From assembly GCF_034259325.1 (NCBI RefSeq), contig NZ_JAXIVS010000005.1, positions 372,001 to 436,000 of the forward strand: a stretch of DNA of 64,000 bases, written 5' to 3'. The DNA is from Hyalangium ruber (lineage in GTDB: Bacteria > Myxococcota > Myxococcia > Myxococcales > Myxococcaceae). The translations under genes were made by a program, and so were the position numbers. The stretch's first letter is position 1; each line of letters begins with the position of its first letter. Below are positions 31,674 through 41,900 of this stretch, one piece after another. Under the pieces are notes generated by a model that saw only the letters and a program-made list of their open reading frames with translations, was not told the DNA's origin and ran no database searches.

Positions 31674-31689
31674 AGCAATCAAGTTGCAT
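31674..31689. promoter_or_regulatory. Operator candidate shared with the TonB receptor region
   Basis: AGCAATCAAGTTGCAT lies in the AT-rich divergent region between the anchored-protein gene (start 31590) and the esterase gene (start 31807). Its core matches the site at 24558-24571 at 12 of 14 positions, and both form imperfect dyads around CAA. If a regulator binds both, the TonB receptor, the HACxH lipoproteins and the esterase would belong to one regulon. Confidence 0.5.
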
Positions 31690-31806
31690 TTACTCGCCGT
31701 TCACCGGCGTGCTCTTGCAATCGGGCGCGGTGCTGGGTCGCCCGGCGCACAACGGCTACACTCTCGCCGCCGCGCGCTCGGAGCGCGCCAAGGAGAGAGA
31801 CCCTCG

Positions 31807-32640
31807 ATGAAGCTGGCCAGCCTGTTCCTGTTCGCCGCGCTCACCCTCGGCTCGGCGGAGAGCGCCGCAGCCGACACCGAGCCGATGCCACCGCACCAGT
31901 CGTTCACCCTCGAGTCCGCGACGCTCAAGGAGACCCGGCGCATCAACGTCTACACGCCGCCGGGCTACGACGCGAAGGGCGCCGCGCGCTACCCGGTGCT
32001 CTACATGCCGGACGGAGGCGAGAAGGAGGACTTCCCGCACGTCGCCACCACCGTCGACACCGCGATCAAGGCCGGAGAGATGCGGCCGCTGATCGTGGTC
32101 GGCATCGAGAACACCGAGCGGCGCCGCGACATGACCGGCCCGACCGAGGTGGACGAGGACAAGAAGATCGCCCCGCGCGTCGGCGGCTCGGCCGCGTTCC
32201 GGGGCTTCATCCGCGACGAGCTGATGCCGCAGGTGCGCCGCCGGTACCGCGTGGCGGACGAGACGGCGATCATCGGCGAGTCCCTCGCCGGCCTGTTCAT
32301 CGTCGAGACCTTCTTCCTGCAGCCGAAGCTATTCGACACCTATATCGCCCTGAGCCCGAGCCTCTGGTGGAACGGTGAGGAGCTGGTGCGCAAGGCCAGC
32401 GAGCGCCTCGCGGCCCGGAAGGAGCTGCGCAACGCGCTGTACCTGTCGTCCGCCGACGAGGACAACATCGTCCCCGCCGCCGAGCGCCTGGCGGAGACGC
32501 TCCGCGCGAGCGCGCCAGCCGGGCTGAAGTGGCAGTTCGAGCCCCGGCCGGATCTGCGCCACGACAACATCTACCGCTCGGCCTCGCCGCAGGTCCTGCG
32601 CAAGTGGTTCGCGCCCAAGTCCCCTCCCCGCGCGCCGTAG
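31807..32640 (+). CDS. Secreted esterase of the Fes/IroE (esterase D) family
   Basis: The 277-residue protein has a signal peptide (residues 1-22, ending ESAAA) and an alpha/beta-hydrolase of the putative esterase family. The nucleophile elbow is GESLAG, preceded by IRDELMPQVRRRYRV, the usual lead-in in this family. The acid residue is probably in SSADEDN and the His near DLRHDN. Related periplasmic enzymes (IroE, Fes) hydrolyse ferric siderophore esters, others cleave simple esters. AAGGAGAGAG precedes the ATG. Its promoter region carries the motif shared with the TonB receptor, which makes a siderophore or metal-chelate substrate attractive but unproven. Confidence 0.85.
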   Translation: MKLASLFLFAALTLGSAESAAADTEPMPPHQSFTLESATLKETRRINVYTPPGYDAKGAARYPVLYMPDGGEKEDFPHVATTVDTAIKAGEMRPLIVVGIENTERRRDMTGPTEVDEDKKIAPRVGGSAAFRGFIRDELMPQVRRRYRVADETAIIGESLAGLFIVETFFLQPKLFDTYIALSPSLWWNGEELVRKASERLAARKELRNALYLSSADEDNIVPAAERLAETLRASAPAGLKWQFEPRPDLRHDNIYRSASPQVLRKWFAPKSPPRAP

Positions 32641-32649
32641 CGCAGGGGC

Positions 32650-35259
32650 TCAGGACTGCGCGATCGTGTCTTGCTCGCCGGACGCAAGGGCCACGGTGAA
32701 CGTGGAGCCGTGGCCCGGCTCGCTCTCCACCTGGATGGAGCCCCCCAGCGCGCCGACGATCTGCTGGGTGATGTGGAGCCCGAGCCCGAGCCCGCCATAG
32801 TGGCGCTCGGAGACGGCGCGCTCGAACTTTCCGAAGATGCGCGAGCGATGCTCCGGCGCGATGCCAATGCCCTCGTCCCGCACCGACAGCCACGCCACGC
32901 CTCTCTCCTGCCAGACCCGCACGCGGATGGGCCGGCCAGCCCCGTACTTGAGCGCATTGGTCAGCAGGTTCGTTGCCACCTGCTCCAGCCGCAGCCGATC
33001 CCAGAAGCCCAGCACGGGGGCCCCCGCCTCGAACTCCACCCGACAGCCCGCGCGCCCGAACTCGGTGGAGAACTGCTCGAGGAGCTCTCGCGTCACCTCC
33101 ACCAGATCCACCACCTCCAGGTGAAGCGGGAGCCGGCCCTGCGCCAGCCTCGCCACGTCCAGCAAGTCGTTCACCAGCCCCGCCAGCTTGCGTACCTGGG
33201 ACTCGCAGCCATGCACGGCCCGAAGGACGCGCTCGGGGGACACGGGCTCCCCCACCTTCGACTCGACCACCCGTCGCAGGCCCTGGAACTGGAGCCGCAG
33301 CGGCGTGAGCGGCGTCTTCAGCTCGTGTGAGGCCACCGCCAGGAACTCGTCGCGCAAGCGCACCGCCCGCTGGGACTCCAGGAAGAGCCGCGCGCTCTCC
33401 AATGAGGAGGCCACGCGATGCGTCAGCTCCTGTCCCAGCGAGATGTCCTCGGTGCCGAAGCGCCGCTGTGGCCTGCAAGAGCCCATCGTGACGAGGCCCA
33501 GCGCCCGATCGTGCAACCGCATGGGCACCACCAACACCGAGCAGGCCATCGCCGTCCCCTGCACCCGCGCGGGCGAGGCCCCCGGGACCAGATACCGCCA
33601 CGTCTCCGGGCTGAAGTCCGGGAAGAGCAGCGGCTTGCCCGAGTGCAGGGTCTCCAGCAGCGGGCCCCCGGAGTCGTGTACCGCGGGCAAGGGCCACGCC
33701 TCGCGCAGCCGCGCCTCCTGCTCCGGGCCCTGGTGGGCCACGGCCGCACGGCGCAGCAACCCCTCGGGCGTCGCCAGATCGATGATGCACCACGAGGCCA
33801 CCGAGCGGCTCGCCAGGCGCGCCACCTCCTGGAGCGTGGCGTCCGAGACCTCCAGCGACTGCCCCAGCACGTGGCTGGCGGTGGCCAGGAAGCGCAGCGC
33901 CCCTTCCGCGTGCTTGAGGTCGGACAGGTCCAGCACGAAGGTGAGCACGCGGTCCAGCTCCTCCACCCGCGCCGAGCCCGTCATCACCGGCACCCGCGTG
34001 CCATCCCCACGCAGCAGCACGAGCTCGAAGACAGTGGTCACTCCGCGATCCCACAACTCACGCAGCGCCCGTGCGCCGATCTCCTTCTTCTCGGGAGCCA
34101 CCAGCTCCCCCCAGCGCAAGCTCCCCAGCTCCTTGCGCTGGTGGCCGGTGAGCTTGAGGAAGGCCCTGTTGGCCTCGAGGATGACGCCCTTCTGGTCGCA
34201 GAAGGACAGCCCCATCAGGTCGGTCTCCATGAAGCGGCGGAACACGGCCTCGCCCTCGCGGATGGCTTGCTCCATGCGCAGGCGCTCGGTGATGTCCTCC
34301 AGGACGGCCACGGCGGCCGTCACCCGCCCCTCCGCATCGCGTACCGGCCCGGCGCTCACCTCCAGGGTGACGCGGCCTCCGCCTTCGCGCGGCACGTCCA
34401 TGATCTCATCGCGCACCACCTCACCACGGGTGAGCGCGCGCACCAGGGGCCCCTCTTTCGGCCGACCGCTCCTCCCTTCCATGCATCCCCCAGCCAGGCA
34501 CAGGGGCTCCTGCTGGGTCCGGGCCCGAGAGAGGACCCCTCGCAGGAGCGGCTCCGCATGGGCATTGGTCATCAGCAACCTGCCACTCGGGGCCTCGACG
34601 AGGAGGACGCCCTGGGGCATCTGCTGAAGCACGGCCTGGAGCCGTCGGTGCTCGAGTTCCAGCAAGCGGCGTTGCGCCTCGGCCTCGGCCCGCGCCCGCT
34701 CCGCCACCTCGCGCAGCTCGCGCTCCTTCGCATACAGGTGGGCGCGCTCCAGCGCCTGTGCGCACTGCGTGGCGACGAGGAGGGCGAAGTCCTTGTCCTC
34801 CTCCGAGAAGCCCTGCTCCCGAGCGAAGCCCAGCGCCAGCACGCCCAACATCTTGGACTCCGCCTGCAGCGGCACGAAGGCCAGGGCGCGCGGTGGGTGC
34901 AACCGCACCCCATCCAGGATGGGGTAGCGCTGCCGCAGGATCTCCACCGACTCCACCCAGACCGGCTCGCCCTGGCGGACCACCTCCGCGACCGGGACAG
35001 GCGCGTTCACCGACACGTTGTGCCAGGGATCGAGGTCCATCTCGTGCAGACCTGACCGCCCGGCGAGCCGCAGCACCCCAGGCTCCTTGAAGAGGTAGAA
35101 GACCCACTCGGTGGCATCCAGCGTGGGCCCGGCCTGGTCGACGATGATCCGGGTCACCTGCTCCGGCGTCAGCGCCTGCGACAGCCCGCTCGTCACCCCC
35201 TGCAAGCGCAGCAGCCGCTCCATCGACTGCTTCGACATCCGCTGCCGCGTCTCGCTCAT
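32650..35259 (-). CDS. Sensor histidine kinase with GAF and PAS domains
   Basis: The 869-residue soluble kinase has a GAF domain (about 20-180), a linker coiled coil (about 175-205), two PAS domains (about 205-330 and 330-450), a second GAF domain (about 460-620) and a kinase core. The core has the H box ASHELKTPLTPLR, N box TNLLTNALKYG, and G boxes DEGIGIAPE and GGLGLGLHI. It should autophosphorylate on the H-box His in response to signals sensed in the cytoplasm. The ATG at 35259 (MSETRQ) gives a normal start; one at 35298 is possible. No receiver gene is adjacent, so it is an orphan kinase, common in myxobacteria. Confidence 0.9.
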   Translation of the reverse strand: MSETRQRMSKQSMERLLRLQGVTSGLSQALTPEQVTRIIVDQAGPTLDATEWVFYLFKEPGVLRLAGRSGLHEMDLDPWHNVSVNAPVPVAEVVRQGEPVWVESVEILRQRYPILDGVRLHPPRALAFVPLQAESKMLGVLALGFAREQGFSEEDKDFALLVATQCAQALERAHLYAKERELREVAERARAEAEAQRRLLELEHRRLQAVLQQMPQGVLLVEAPSGRLLMTNAHAEPLLRGVLSRARTQQEPLCLAGGCMEGRSGRPKEGPLVRALTRGEVVRDEIMDVPREGGGRVTLEVSAGPVRDAEGRVTAAVAVLEDITERLRMEQAIREGEAVFRRFMETDLMGLSFCDQKGVILEANRAFLKLTGHQRKELGSLRWGELVAPEKKEIGARALRELWDRGVTTVFELVLLRGDGTRVPVMTGSARVEELDRVLTFVLDLSDLKHAEGALRFLATASHVLGQSLEVSDATLQEVARLASRSVASWCIIDLATPEGLLRRAAVAHQGPEQEARLREAWPLPAVHDSGGPLLETLHSGKPLLFPDFSPETWRYLVPGASPARVQGTAMACSVLVVPMRLHDRALGLVTMGSCRPQRRFGTEDISLGQELTHRVASSLESARLFLESQRAVRLRDEFLAVASHELKTPLTPLRLQFQGLRRVVESKVGEPVSPERVLRAVHGCESQVRKLAGLVNDLLDVARLAQGRLPLHLEVVDLVEVTRELLEQFSTEFGRAGCRVEFEAGAPVLGFWDRLRLEQVATNLLTNALKYGAGRPIRVRVWQERGVAWLSVRDEGIGIAPEHRSRIFGKFERAVSERHYGGLGLGLHITQQIVGALGGSIQVESEPGHGSTFTVALASGEQDTIAQS

Positions 35260-35400
35260 CCCGTGGCCCCGCTGTCGGGAGTCCGCTCCCATAGACACAA
35301 CAGTGCCCCACGGGTTCTTCCTCCTGGCCCCCCTGCCAGCGCGCGAGGGAGGACAGGGGCAGGCGTCATCTCGGGCCGGCCGGCAGCCTGGCCGAAAGGT

Positions 35401-37917
35401 TCAGGTCACGAGCCGGGTCAGAAAGGACGCCGTGCGACTCGCCTTCGAGGTGGCGACCTTGGCGGGCGTTCCGGCCGCCACCACCCGACCGCCCTCCTCT
35501 CCCGCGCCCGGGCCGATGTCGATAACCCAGTCGCTCGCGGCGACGACGCGCATGTCGTGCTCGACGAGGATGACGGTGTTGCCCGCGTCGACCAGCCCCT
35601 CGAGCTGAGCCATGAGCTTGTCCACGTCCGCGGGGTGCAGGCCCGTGGTGGGCTCGTCCAGGACGTAGAGCGTGTTGCCGCGCTGCATCCGCTGCAGCTC
35701 GGTGGCGAGCTTGATGCGCTGGGCCTCACCGCCGGAGAGCTCGGTGGCGGGCTGGCCCAGGCGCAGATAGCCCAGGCCCACCTCGCGCAAGACGCTCAGC
35801 GAGCGCGACACCTGTGGCTCCTCGGCGAAGAACGCATGGGCCGCGTCGACCGTCATCCCCAGCACCTCGGCGATGTTCTTGCCCCGGTACTGAATCTCCA
35901 GCGTCTTGGCGTTGTAGCGGGCGCCATGGCACGTGGGACACGGCGCGTAGACGCTGGGCAGGAAGAGCAGCTCGACGCTCACGAAGCCCTCGCCCTCGCA
36001 CGTCTCGCAGCGCCCCTTGGCCACGTTGAACGAGAAGCGCCCGACGTCGAAGCGGCGGGAGCGCGCGGCCGGCGTGGCGGCGAAGAGCTTACGGACGTTG
36101 TCGAAGAGGCCCGTATAGGTGGCCAGGTTGGAGCGCGGTGTGCGCCCGATCGGCTTCTGATCGACGCGCACCAGCCGCTTGATGCCCTCCATCCCAGAGA
36201 CGATGCGCCCACCCGTGGTGAGTACGACGGTGCGCTCCAGCTCCTCGCCCTCCTCTTCCTCGGTGGGCAGCTCGTGGCCGAGCTGCTCGGCGACCAGCTC
36301 CACGAGCACCTGACTCACCAGGCTCGACTTCCCCGAACCGGAGACGCCCGTCACCGAGGTGAACACGCCCAATGGGAAGTCGACATCGAGCTGGTGCAGG
36401 TTGTTGCGGGTGACGCCCTCGAGGCGGAGCCAGCCCTTGGGCGAGCGGGGATTGCGACGCCGCACGGACTGGGCCCCGAAAAGGTAGCGCCGCGTCTGGG
36501 ACGCCTCCACGTCCTCGAGCCCCTCCAGCGGCCCGCTGTAGAGCACCCGCCCCCCCTTCTCGCCCGCGGCCGGCCCCACGTCGACGATCCAGTCGGCGTG
36601 GCGGATCACATCCACCTCATGCTCCACCACGAACAGCGAGTTCCCCGACTCCTTCAACTGGTCGAGCGCCTTCAGCAGGGCCTCTGTGTCGGCCGGGTGG
36701 AGCCCCGCGGAGGGCTCGTCGAGCACGTACACCACGCCGAACAGGTTGGAGCGCACCTGGGTGGCGAGCCGCAACCGCTGGAGCTCTCCGGGTGAGAGCG
36801 TCGGAGTGCTGCGCTCCAGGGAGAGGTAGCCCAGCCCAAGCTCGGTCAGGACCTGGATGCGCGCCAGCAGATCCTTGGCGATCCGCTGCGTCACCAGCGC
36901 CTTCTCCGGGTGCTCCCGCACCAGCTTCGCCGCCCCGGGGGCCGTCCCGTCCGCGGCGGGGCGGAGGATGTCTGCCACCCGCTTCATCGGCAGCCGGGCC
37001 AGCTCGCCGATGTCCAGACCCGCGAAGGTGACGGACAGGGATTCACGGCGCAGGCGCTTGCCCTGGCACAGGGAGCACTCTCCGCTCACCATGTACTGCG
37101 ACACGCGCTTCTTCATCAGCGCGCTCTGGGTCGTGGCGAAGGTCTGCAGCACGTAGCGCCGGGCACCCGTGAAGGTCCCCATGTAGCTGGGAGGCTCCTT
37201 GCGCTTGAGCGCCTGCCGCGTCTCGGCCGGGGTGAAGCCCGCGTACACGGGGACGGTGGGCTGCTCGTCCGTGAAGAGGATCCAGTCGCGATCCTTCTTG
37301 GGCAGATCGCGCCAGGGGCGGTCCACGTCGTAGCCGAGCGTCACCAGGATGTCGCGCAGGTTCTGGCCATGCCACGCGGGTGGCCAGGCGGCGATGGCCC
37401 GCTCGCGGATGGTCAGGGAGTCATCCGGCACCATGGAGCGCTCGGTCACCTCATAGACGCGGCCCAGCCCATGGCAGTGGGGGCAGGCCCCGGCGGGGGT
37501 GTTGGGCGAGAAGGCGTCGGAGTCGAGGTGCGGCTGGTGGGGCGGATACGTGCCGGCGCGCGAGTACAGCAGGCGCAGCGAGTTGGCGATCGTCGTCACA
37601 CTGCCCACGGACGAGCGGGACGTGGGCGCGCCTCGGTGCTGCTGGAGCGCCACCGCCGGGGGCAACCCGTCGATGGCGTCGACCTCGGGGACCCCTGCCT
37701 GATCGATCAGCCGCCGTGCGTACGGGGCCACGGACTCGAAGTAGCGCCGCTGTGCCTCCGCGTAGAGCGTGCCGAAGGCCAGTGAGGATTTGCCCGAGCC
37801 AGAGACCCCCGTGAAGACGACCAACGCATCCCGGGGGATCTCGACGTCCACGTTCTTGAGGTTGTGCTCGCGGGCTCCACGCACCCGAACGAGCCCCGAA
37901 CCCGGAGATTTGGGCAT
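35401..37917 (-). CDS. UvrA-like ABC ATPase (UvrA2/DrrC type)
   Basis: The 838-residue protein is a tandem ABC ATPase of the UvrA family. Two Walker A motifs (both GVSGSGKSS), zinc cysteine pairs (CPHCHG, CSLCQG, CETCEG, CPTCHG), and two signatures are visible: LSPGELQR in the first and LSGGEAQR in the second half. It is about 100 residues shorter than housekeeping UvrA, as in UvrA2/DrrC-like proteins that lack the UvrB-binding insert and are linked to antibiotic tolerance in some bacteria. The ATG at 37917 is chosen over a GTG at 37923. It probably recognises DNA lesions or DNA-binding drugs. The housekeeping uvrA would be elsewhere. Confidence 0.9.
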   Translation of the reverse strand: MPKSPGSGLVRVRGAREHNLKNVDVEIPRDALVVFTGVSGSGKSSLAFGTLYAEAQRRYFESVAPYARRLIDQAGVPEVDAIDGLPPAVALQQHRGAPTSRSSVGSVTTIANSLRLLYSRAGTYPPHQPHLDSDAFSPNTPAGACPHCHGLGRVYEVTERSMVPDDSLTIRERAIAAWPPAWHGQNLRDILVTLGYDVDRPWRDLPKKDRDWILFTDEQPTVPVYAGFTPAETRQALKRKEPPSYMGTFTGARRYVLQTFATTQSALMKKRVSQYMVSGECSLCQGKRLRRESLSVTFAGLDIGELARLPMKRVADILRPAADGTAPGAAKLVREHPEKALVTQRIAKDLLARIQVLTELGLGYLSLERSTPTLSPGELQRLRLATQVRSNLFGVVYVLDEPSAGLHPADTEALLKALDQLKESGNSLFVVEHEVDVIRHADWIVDVGPAAGEKGGRVLYSGPLEGLEDVEASQTRRYLFGAQSVRRRNPRSPKGWLRLEGVTRNNLHQLDVDFPLGVFTSVTGVSGSGKSSLVSQVLVELVAEQLGHELPTEEEEGEELERTVVLTTGGRIVSGMEGIKRLVRVDQKPIGRTPRSNLATYTGLFDNVRKLFAATPAARSRRFDVGRFSFNVAKGRCETCEGEGFVSVELLFLPSVYAPCPTCHGARYNAKTLEIQYRGKNIAEVLGMTVDAAHAFFAEEPQVSRSLSVLREVGLGYLRLGQPATELSGGEAQRIKLATELQRMQRGNTLYVLDEPTTGLHPADVDKLMAQLEGLVDAGNTVILVEHDMRVVAASDWVIDIGPGAGEEGGRVVAAGTPAKVATSKASRTASFLTRLVT

Positions 37918-38046
37918 TCGCACTTCGTGAACGTGCTACCGGCGGGCCCAAAGGAACAGAGGGGATGCCGGCTTCAAGACACCCAGACTTTCGAAACTCC
38001 TTTATCACTAGATTTCCTAGCTTTACTGCTAACGAGCCGAGGAGCC

Positions 38047-38077
38047 GACGAGGGCGGCACCTTCGCCCGCCCTCGTC
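38047..38077 (-). terminator. Hairpin after the lipoprotein gene at 38100
   Basis: Perfect 11-base arms (38047-38057 and 38067-38077) with a nine-base loop lie just past the stop of the minus-strand gene 38100-38621. No clear T run follows on that strand, so it may be a rho-assisted terminator or an RNA-protecting hairpin. Confidence 0.55.
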
Positions 38078-38099
38078 ACCTCCGACCTGGACGCCTCCC

Positions 38100-38621
38100 T
38101 CACTTCGGGTGGTCGTTCTTCGGGCACTTCCGGCAGTCGTCCTTCTTGAAGGACTGCAGGCCGTTCGTCCCCTCGTACCGGCATTCGTCCGCGGACTTCG
38201 CGCCGATGCGCACGTCATCGGTGACGTAGTCCTTGAAGACGATGCAGACCTTGGCCTTCTTGTCGGGGCCCGGCACCTCGAAGTGGTAGTCCGCGTCGAG
38301 CTCCTTGCACGGGCCGCCCTTCGACTTGATCTTGTCCACCTCCACCGTGCCGAAGTGCTCCGTGGTGAGGAACACGCGGAAGTCCTTCACGGGGCAGTTG
38401 CCGAAGTCGAGGAAGATGTGGGTGATGTTCTTGTCGCGCACGATGGGGTCGAAGCAGATGCGCTTGCCGCACTGGTTGGGGCCACTGCCCGAGAGCTGCT
38501 CCACATAGTGCGCCGTCGCCCCCGAAGTGGCCTCCTCCTCCTCCTCCAGCCCCACGCCACAACCGAAGCCCACCACGCCCGCCATCACCGCCGTCACCAG
38601 GCCTGCTTTCCACTGACGCAT
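38100..38621 (-). CDS. Small Cys-containing lipoprotein
   Basis: The 173-residue protein has a lipoprotein-like signal (VVGFGC, Cys21), an acidic stretch, then a domain with spaced cysteines: NQCGKRICFDPIV, FGNCPVKDFRVF, GGPCKELD, KVCIVFKDY, DECRYEG and DCRKCPK. These likely form disulfides in a beta-rich fold. GAGG precedes the ATG at 38621. It stands alone on the minus strand, 182 bases before the UvrA-like gene and divergent from the giant Ig-domain gene. I do not recognise the family. Confidence 0.72.
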   Translation of the reverse strand: MRQWKAGLVTAVMAGVVGFGCGVGLEEEEEATSGATAHYVEQLSGSGPNQCGKRICFDPIVRDKNITHIFLDFGNCPVKDFRVFLTTEHFGTVEVDKIKSKGGPCKELDADYHFEVPGPDKKAKVCIVFKDYVTDDVRIGAKSADECRYEGTNGLQSFKKDDCRKCPKNDHPK

Positions 38622-38958
38622 CCGAGACCTCGCTTCCGTTACCCAGGACATCCCCAGGGAGCGGCCATCGCTCCCGGAGCGACGCCTCGAGCAACGCACA
38701 TGCCGCGTGCGAAGGTGCTGGGCCCTCGAAAGTGAGCCCGACCGCGAGGGCAGGAGCCAGCGACCCGCGGGGCCTCCCAGCGTGGAGTGCATGAACGTCG
38801 CCGAGCGCGGCCTACACACCGTGGGCCCTCGGCTTCCCAGCCTGGGGCCTTCGCGGGCTCGCCCCCGAAGGCGGCCCCTTTCCGCACCCTGGACGATCCA
38901 GTCAGCCGGGATTTCTTCAATACACCAGAAAACAGGTTACGCCTCCCTGGGGGAACGC
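38622..38958. promoter_or_regulatory. Intergenic region with duplicated promoter segment
   Basis: This 337-base gap separates the minus-strand lipoprotein gene and the giant Ig-domain gene. I see no gene in it. Its last part (from about 38877) closely matches the sequence upstream of the second giant gene (from about 43976): both carry GATCCAG, ATTTCTTCAAT, ACCAG and GAAAC or AAAAC in the same order, with ATTTCTTCAAT 48 or 49 bases before the ATG. It is probably a shared promoter element. Confidence 0.6.
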
Positions 38959-41900
38959 ATGCGAACGCTGGTGCCATTGCTCGCGGTAGGACTCGTGCTC
39001 GCTGCCTGCGAGCTGCCCTCGGACGACGACGCGTCGGAGTCGAAAGCCCTGGAGCGGAGCCTGTCCGCGCAGGTGTCCGCCGAGAGCACCGGAAACGCGA
39101 CGTTCGATCCGACGCTGGGAGCGCCCGCCTGCGCCAGCGTGGGCCCCACCTGTGACTCGGGGGAGCTGCTGGTGGGACGGGCGAACCTCGGCCCCGAGCC
39201 CCACGCCCCCAACACCGTGGGCGGCGCGTGCGCGGATGGAACGGACGGCACCTATGGCACCAGCGCCTCGCTGGAGCGGCTCTCCGTCTCCCGGAGCGAT
39301 GGCACCGCGCTCGCGGTGGGCAAGGAGGTGACGCTCCAGGCCACGGTCCGCGCGAGCACGAACTACTGGGCCGAAGTGCTGGACTTCTACGCCGCGCCCG
39401 ACGCGAGCAGCCCCAGCTGGACGCTCGTGAAGACGGAGTGGCCGAGCAAGAGCGGACTCCAGGTCCTGTCGACCTCGTACGTGCTCCCCGCCGGCTCGCG
39501 GCAGGTCCTCCGAGGTGTGTACCGCCGCCTCGGCGAGAACCTCTCGCCTTGCATGCCGGGCTCCCTGAATGACCATGACGACCTGGTCTTCGAGGTGGCC
39601 CTGGAGCCGGACTCCCTGCCCCCGAGTGTGGCGCTCACCATCCCCTCCGAGGGCGCCATCGTGCGGGGCTACTACCCCTTCAAGGCGGAGGCGAGCGACA
39701 ACTTCGGCGTGCAACGTGTGGAGTTCTACGACGGCGCAGCCCTGATCGGCACGGTGACCCGCTCGCCCTATTCGCTGTACTGGAACAGCCGGGCGGTGGC
39801 CAACGGCCCCCACACCCTCACGGCGCGGGCGTATGACGTGGCCGGCAACATCGCCCTCTCTACTCCCCTCAACGTCCTCGTCGACAACGACTTCGTGCCG
39901 CCGCAGGTGGCGTTCCTCACGCCCGTGGAGGGCGCGACCGTGGGCGAGACCGTCTCCCTCGAGGTCAACGCCAGCGATGATCGCGGGCTGGTGAATGTGG
40001 ACTTCTATGTGGCGCGCGATACGGGCGGCAACGTGGCCTTCCGCCACATCGGGAGCGCGAACGCCCCGCCGTACCGGGTGGCCTGGAATGCCCGCTCCTC
40101 GCCCGACGGCCCGTATGTCCTCCAGGCGATCGCCCATGACTCGGCCGGCAACGTCTCGCCCGAGGCCCTGGTACACGTGGTGCTGGAGAATGATCTGATC
40201 CCGCCCGCGACGGCGATCACCGCGCCGACCAGCGGAGCGAGTCTGAGCGGCACGGTCTCCATCGAGGCGAGCGCGAGCGACAACCGGCAGATCGTGCGCG
40301 TGGAGTTCTATGTGGATGGCGAGCCCGTCGGGTTCGACACGACGGCGCCGTACGCGGTGTCCTGGGACACGGCGGCCATGTTCACCGGCAGCCACACGCT
40401 GACGAGCCGGGCCTATGACACGGCGGGCTACTCGACGGAAAGCGCGCCCGTCACGGTCCAGACGAACAACCCGGGCAACGTGCGCTACGACCCGGGCTTG
40501 AAGGCGCCACGGTGCGACACCGTGAAGGACCGCTGCGACACCCTGACGCTGGTCAAGGGACGCGGGCCCGCGGGCCCCGAGCGGTACGCGCCCAACACCC
40601 TGGACGGGTGCATCGACGGCACACGCACCGACCTGGGCGAGGCCATCCAGCGGATCCGGGTACTCCGCGAGGACGGCACGCCCATGGCCGAGGGGAAGCG
40701 GGTTCGAATCGAGGTGGACGTGCACTCCACCTACGACGCGTGGCGCTACCAGTACCTGGAGCTGTTCTCGGCGGCGAATGCGACCCAGCCCGCGTGGACC
40801 CACATCACCAGCATCAAGCTGACGACCCCGGGCGCGCAGACGCTCTCGGCGGAGTACATCCTGCCCGCCGGAGGCCTGCAGGCCGTGCGCGCGAAGTTCG
40901 GCCTGTTCCTGTCCCCGACGGGCGTGCCCTGCGGCACGGAGCCGGCGGATGGCTCGTGGAACGATCGCGACGACGTGGTCTTCCCGGTCGGCCAGGAACC
41001 GGACACCCTCCCCCCTCAGGTCGCCCTCACCGCTCCCGCCCCGCAGGCGACGGTGAGCGGAACGGTCGCCGTGACGGCGGTGGCGAGCGACAACTTCGGA
41101 GTGGTGGCCGTGGACTTCTATGACGGGCAGACGCTGCTGGGCACGGATACCTCGGCCCCGTTCAGCCTGAGCTGGGCCACCCGGAGCGGCCCCAGTGGCA
41201 GCCACACGCTGATCGCGCGCGCCCGAGACCTGGCCGGAAACATGGCGCTCTCGCAGCCCGTAACGGTGGTGGTGGACAACGACCTGGTGGTGCCGACGGT
41301 CGCCATCACCTCCCCCGCCCCGGGCACCCTCATCCCTGGCACGGTGGAACTCACCGTGAACGCCACGGACGATCGGGCGGTCACCCGCGTCGAACTCTAC
41401 AGCGGCACCCGGCTGCTCGTGACCCTCCCCTCCGCGCCGTACCGCTACTCCTGGGACACGCGGTCCGAATGGAGCGGCACGCACGTGCTGACCGCCCGGG
41501 CCTACGACGCAGCGGGCAACGTGGGGATCTCAGAGGAGGTGGCGGTGCTCGTCGTGCGCGACACCACGCCCCCGGCGGTGTCGATCACCTCGCCCACCGC
41601 CAGTGCGGCGGTCGCCGGGACGGTGACGATCTCCGCCAACGCCACGGACGAGTTCGGGGTGCAGCGGGTGGAGTTCCTGATCGACGGCCAGATGGTGGGG
41701 ACCTCCACCTCCGCCCCCTACAGCTTCACCTGGAACACGCTGACCGCGACGATCGGCAACCACACGCTGACCGCGCGTGCCACCGACATCCACGGCAACG
41801 CCGCGACGTCGCCGGGGGTGAGCGTGAAGGTGGACAACCTGCCCCCGAGCGTGGCCCTCACCTCCCCGGCCAGCGGGACCACCCTCGTGGGTGTGGTCTC

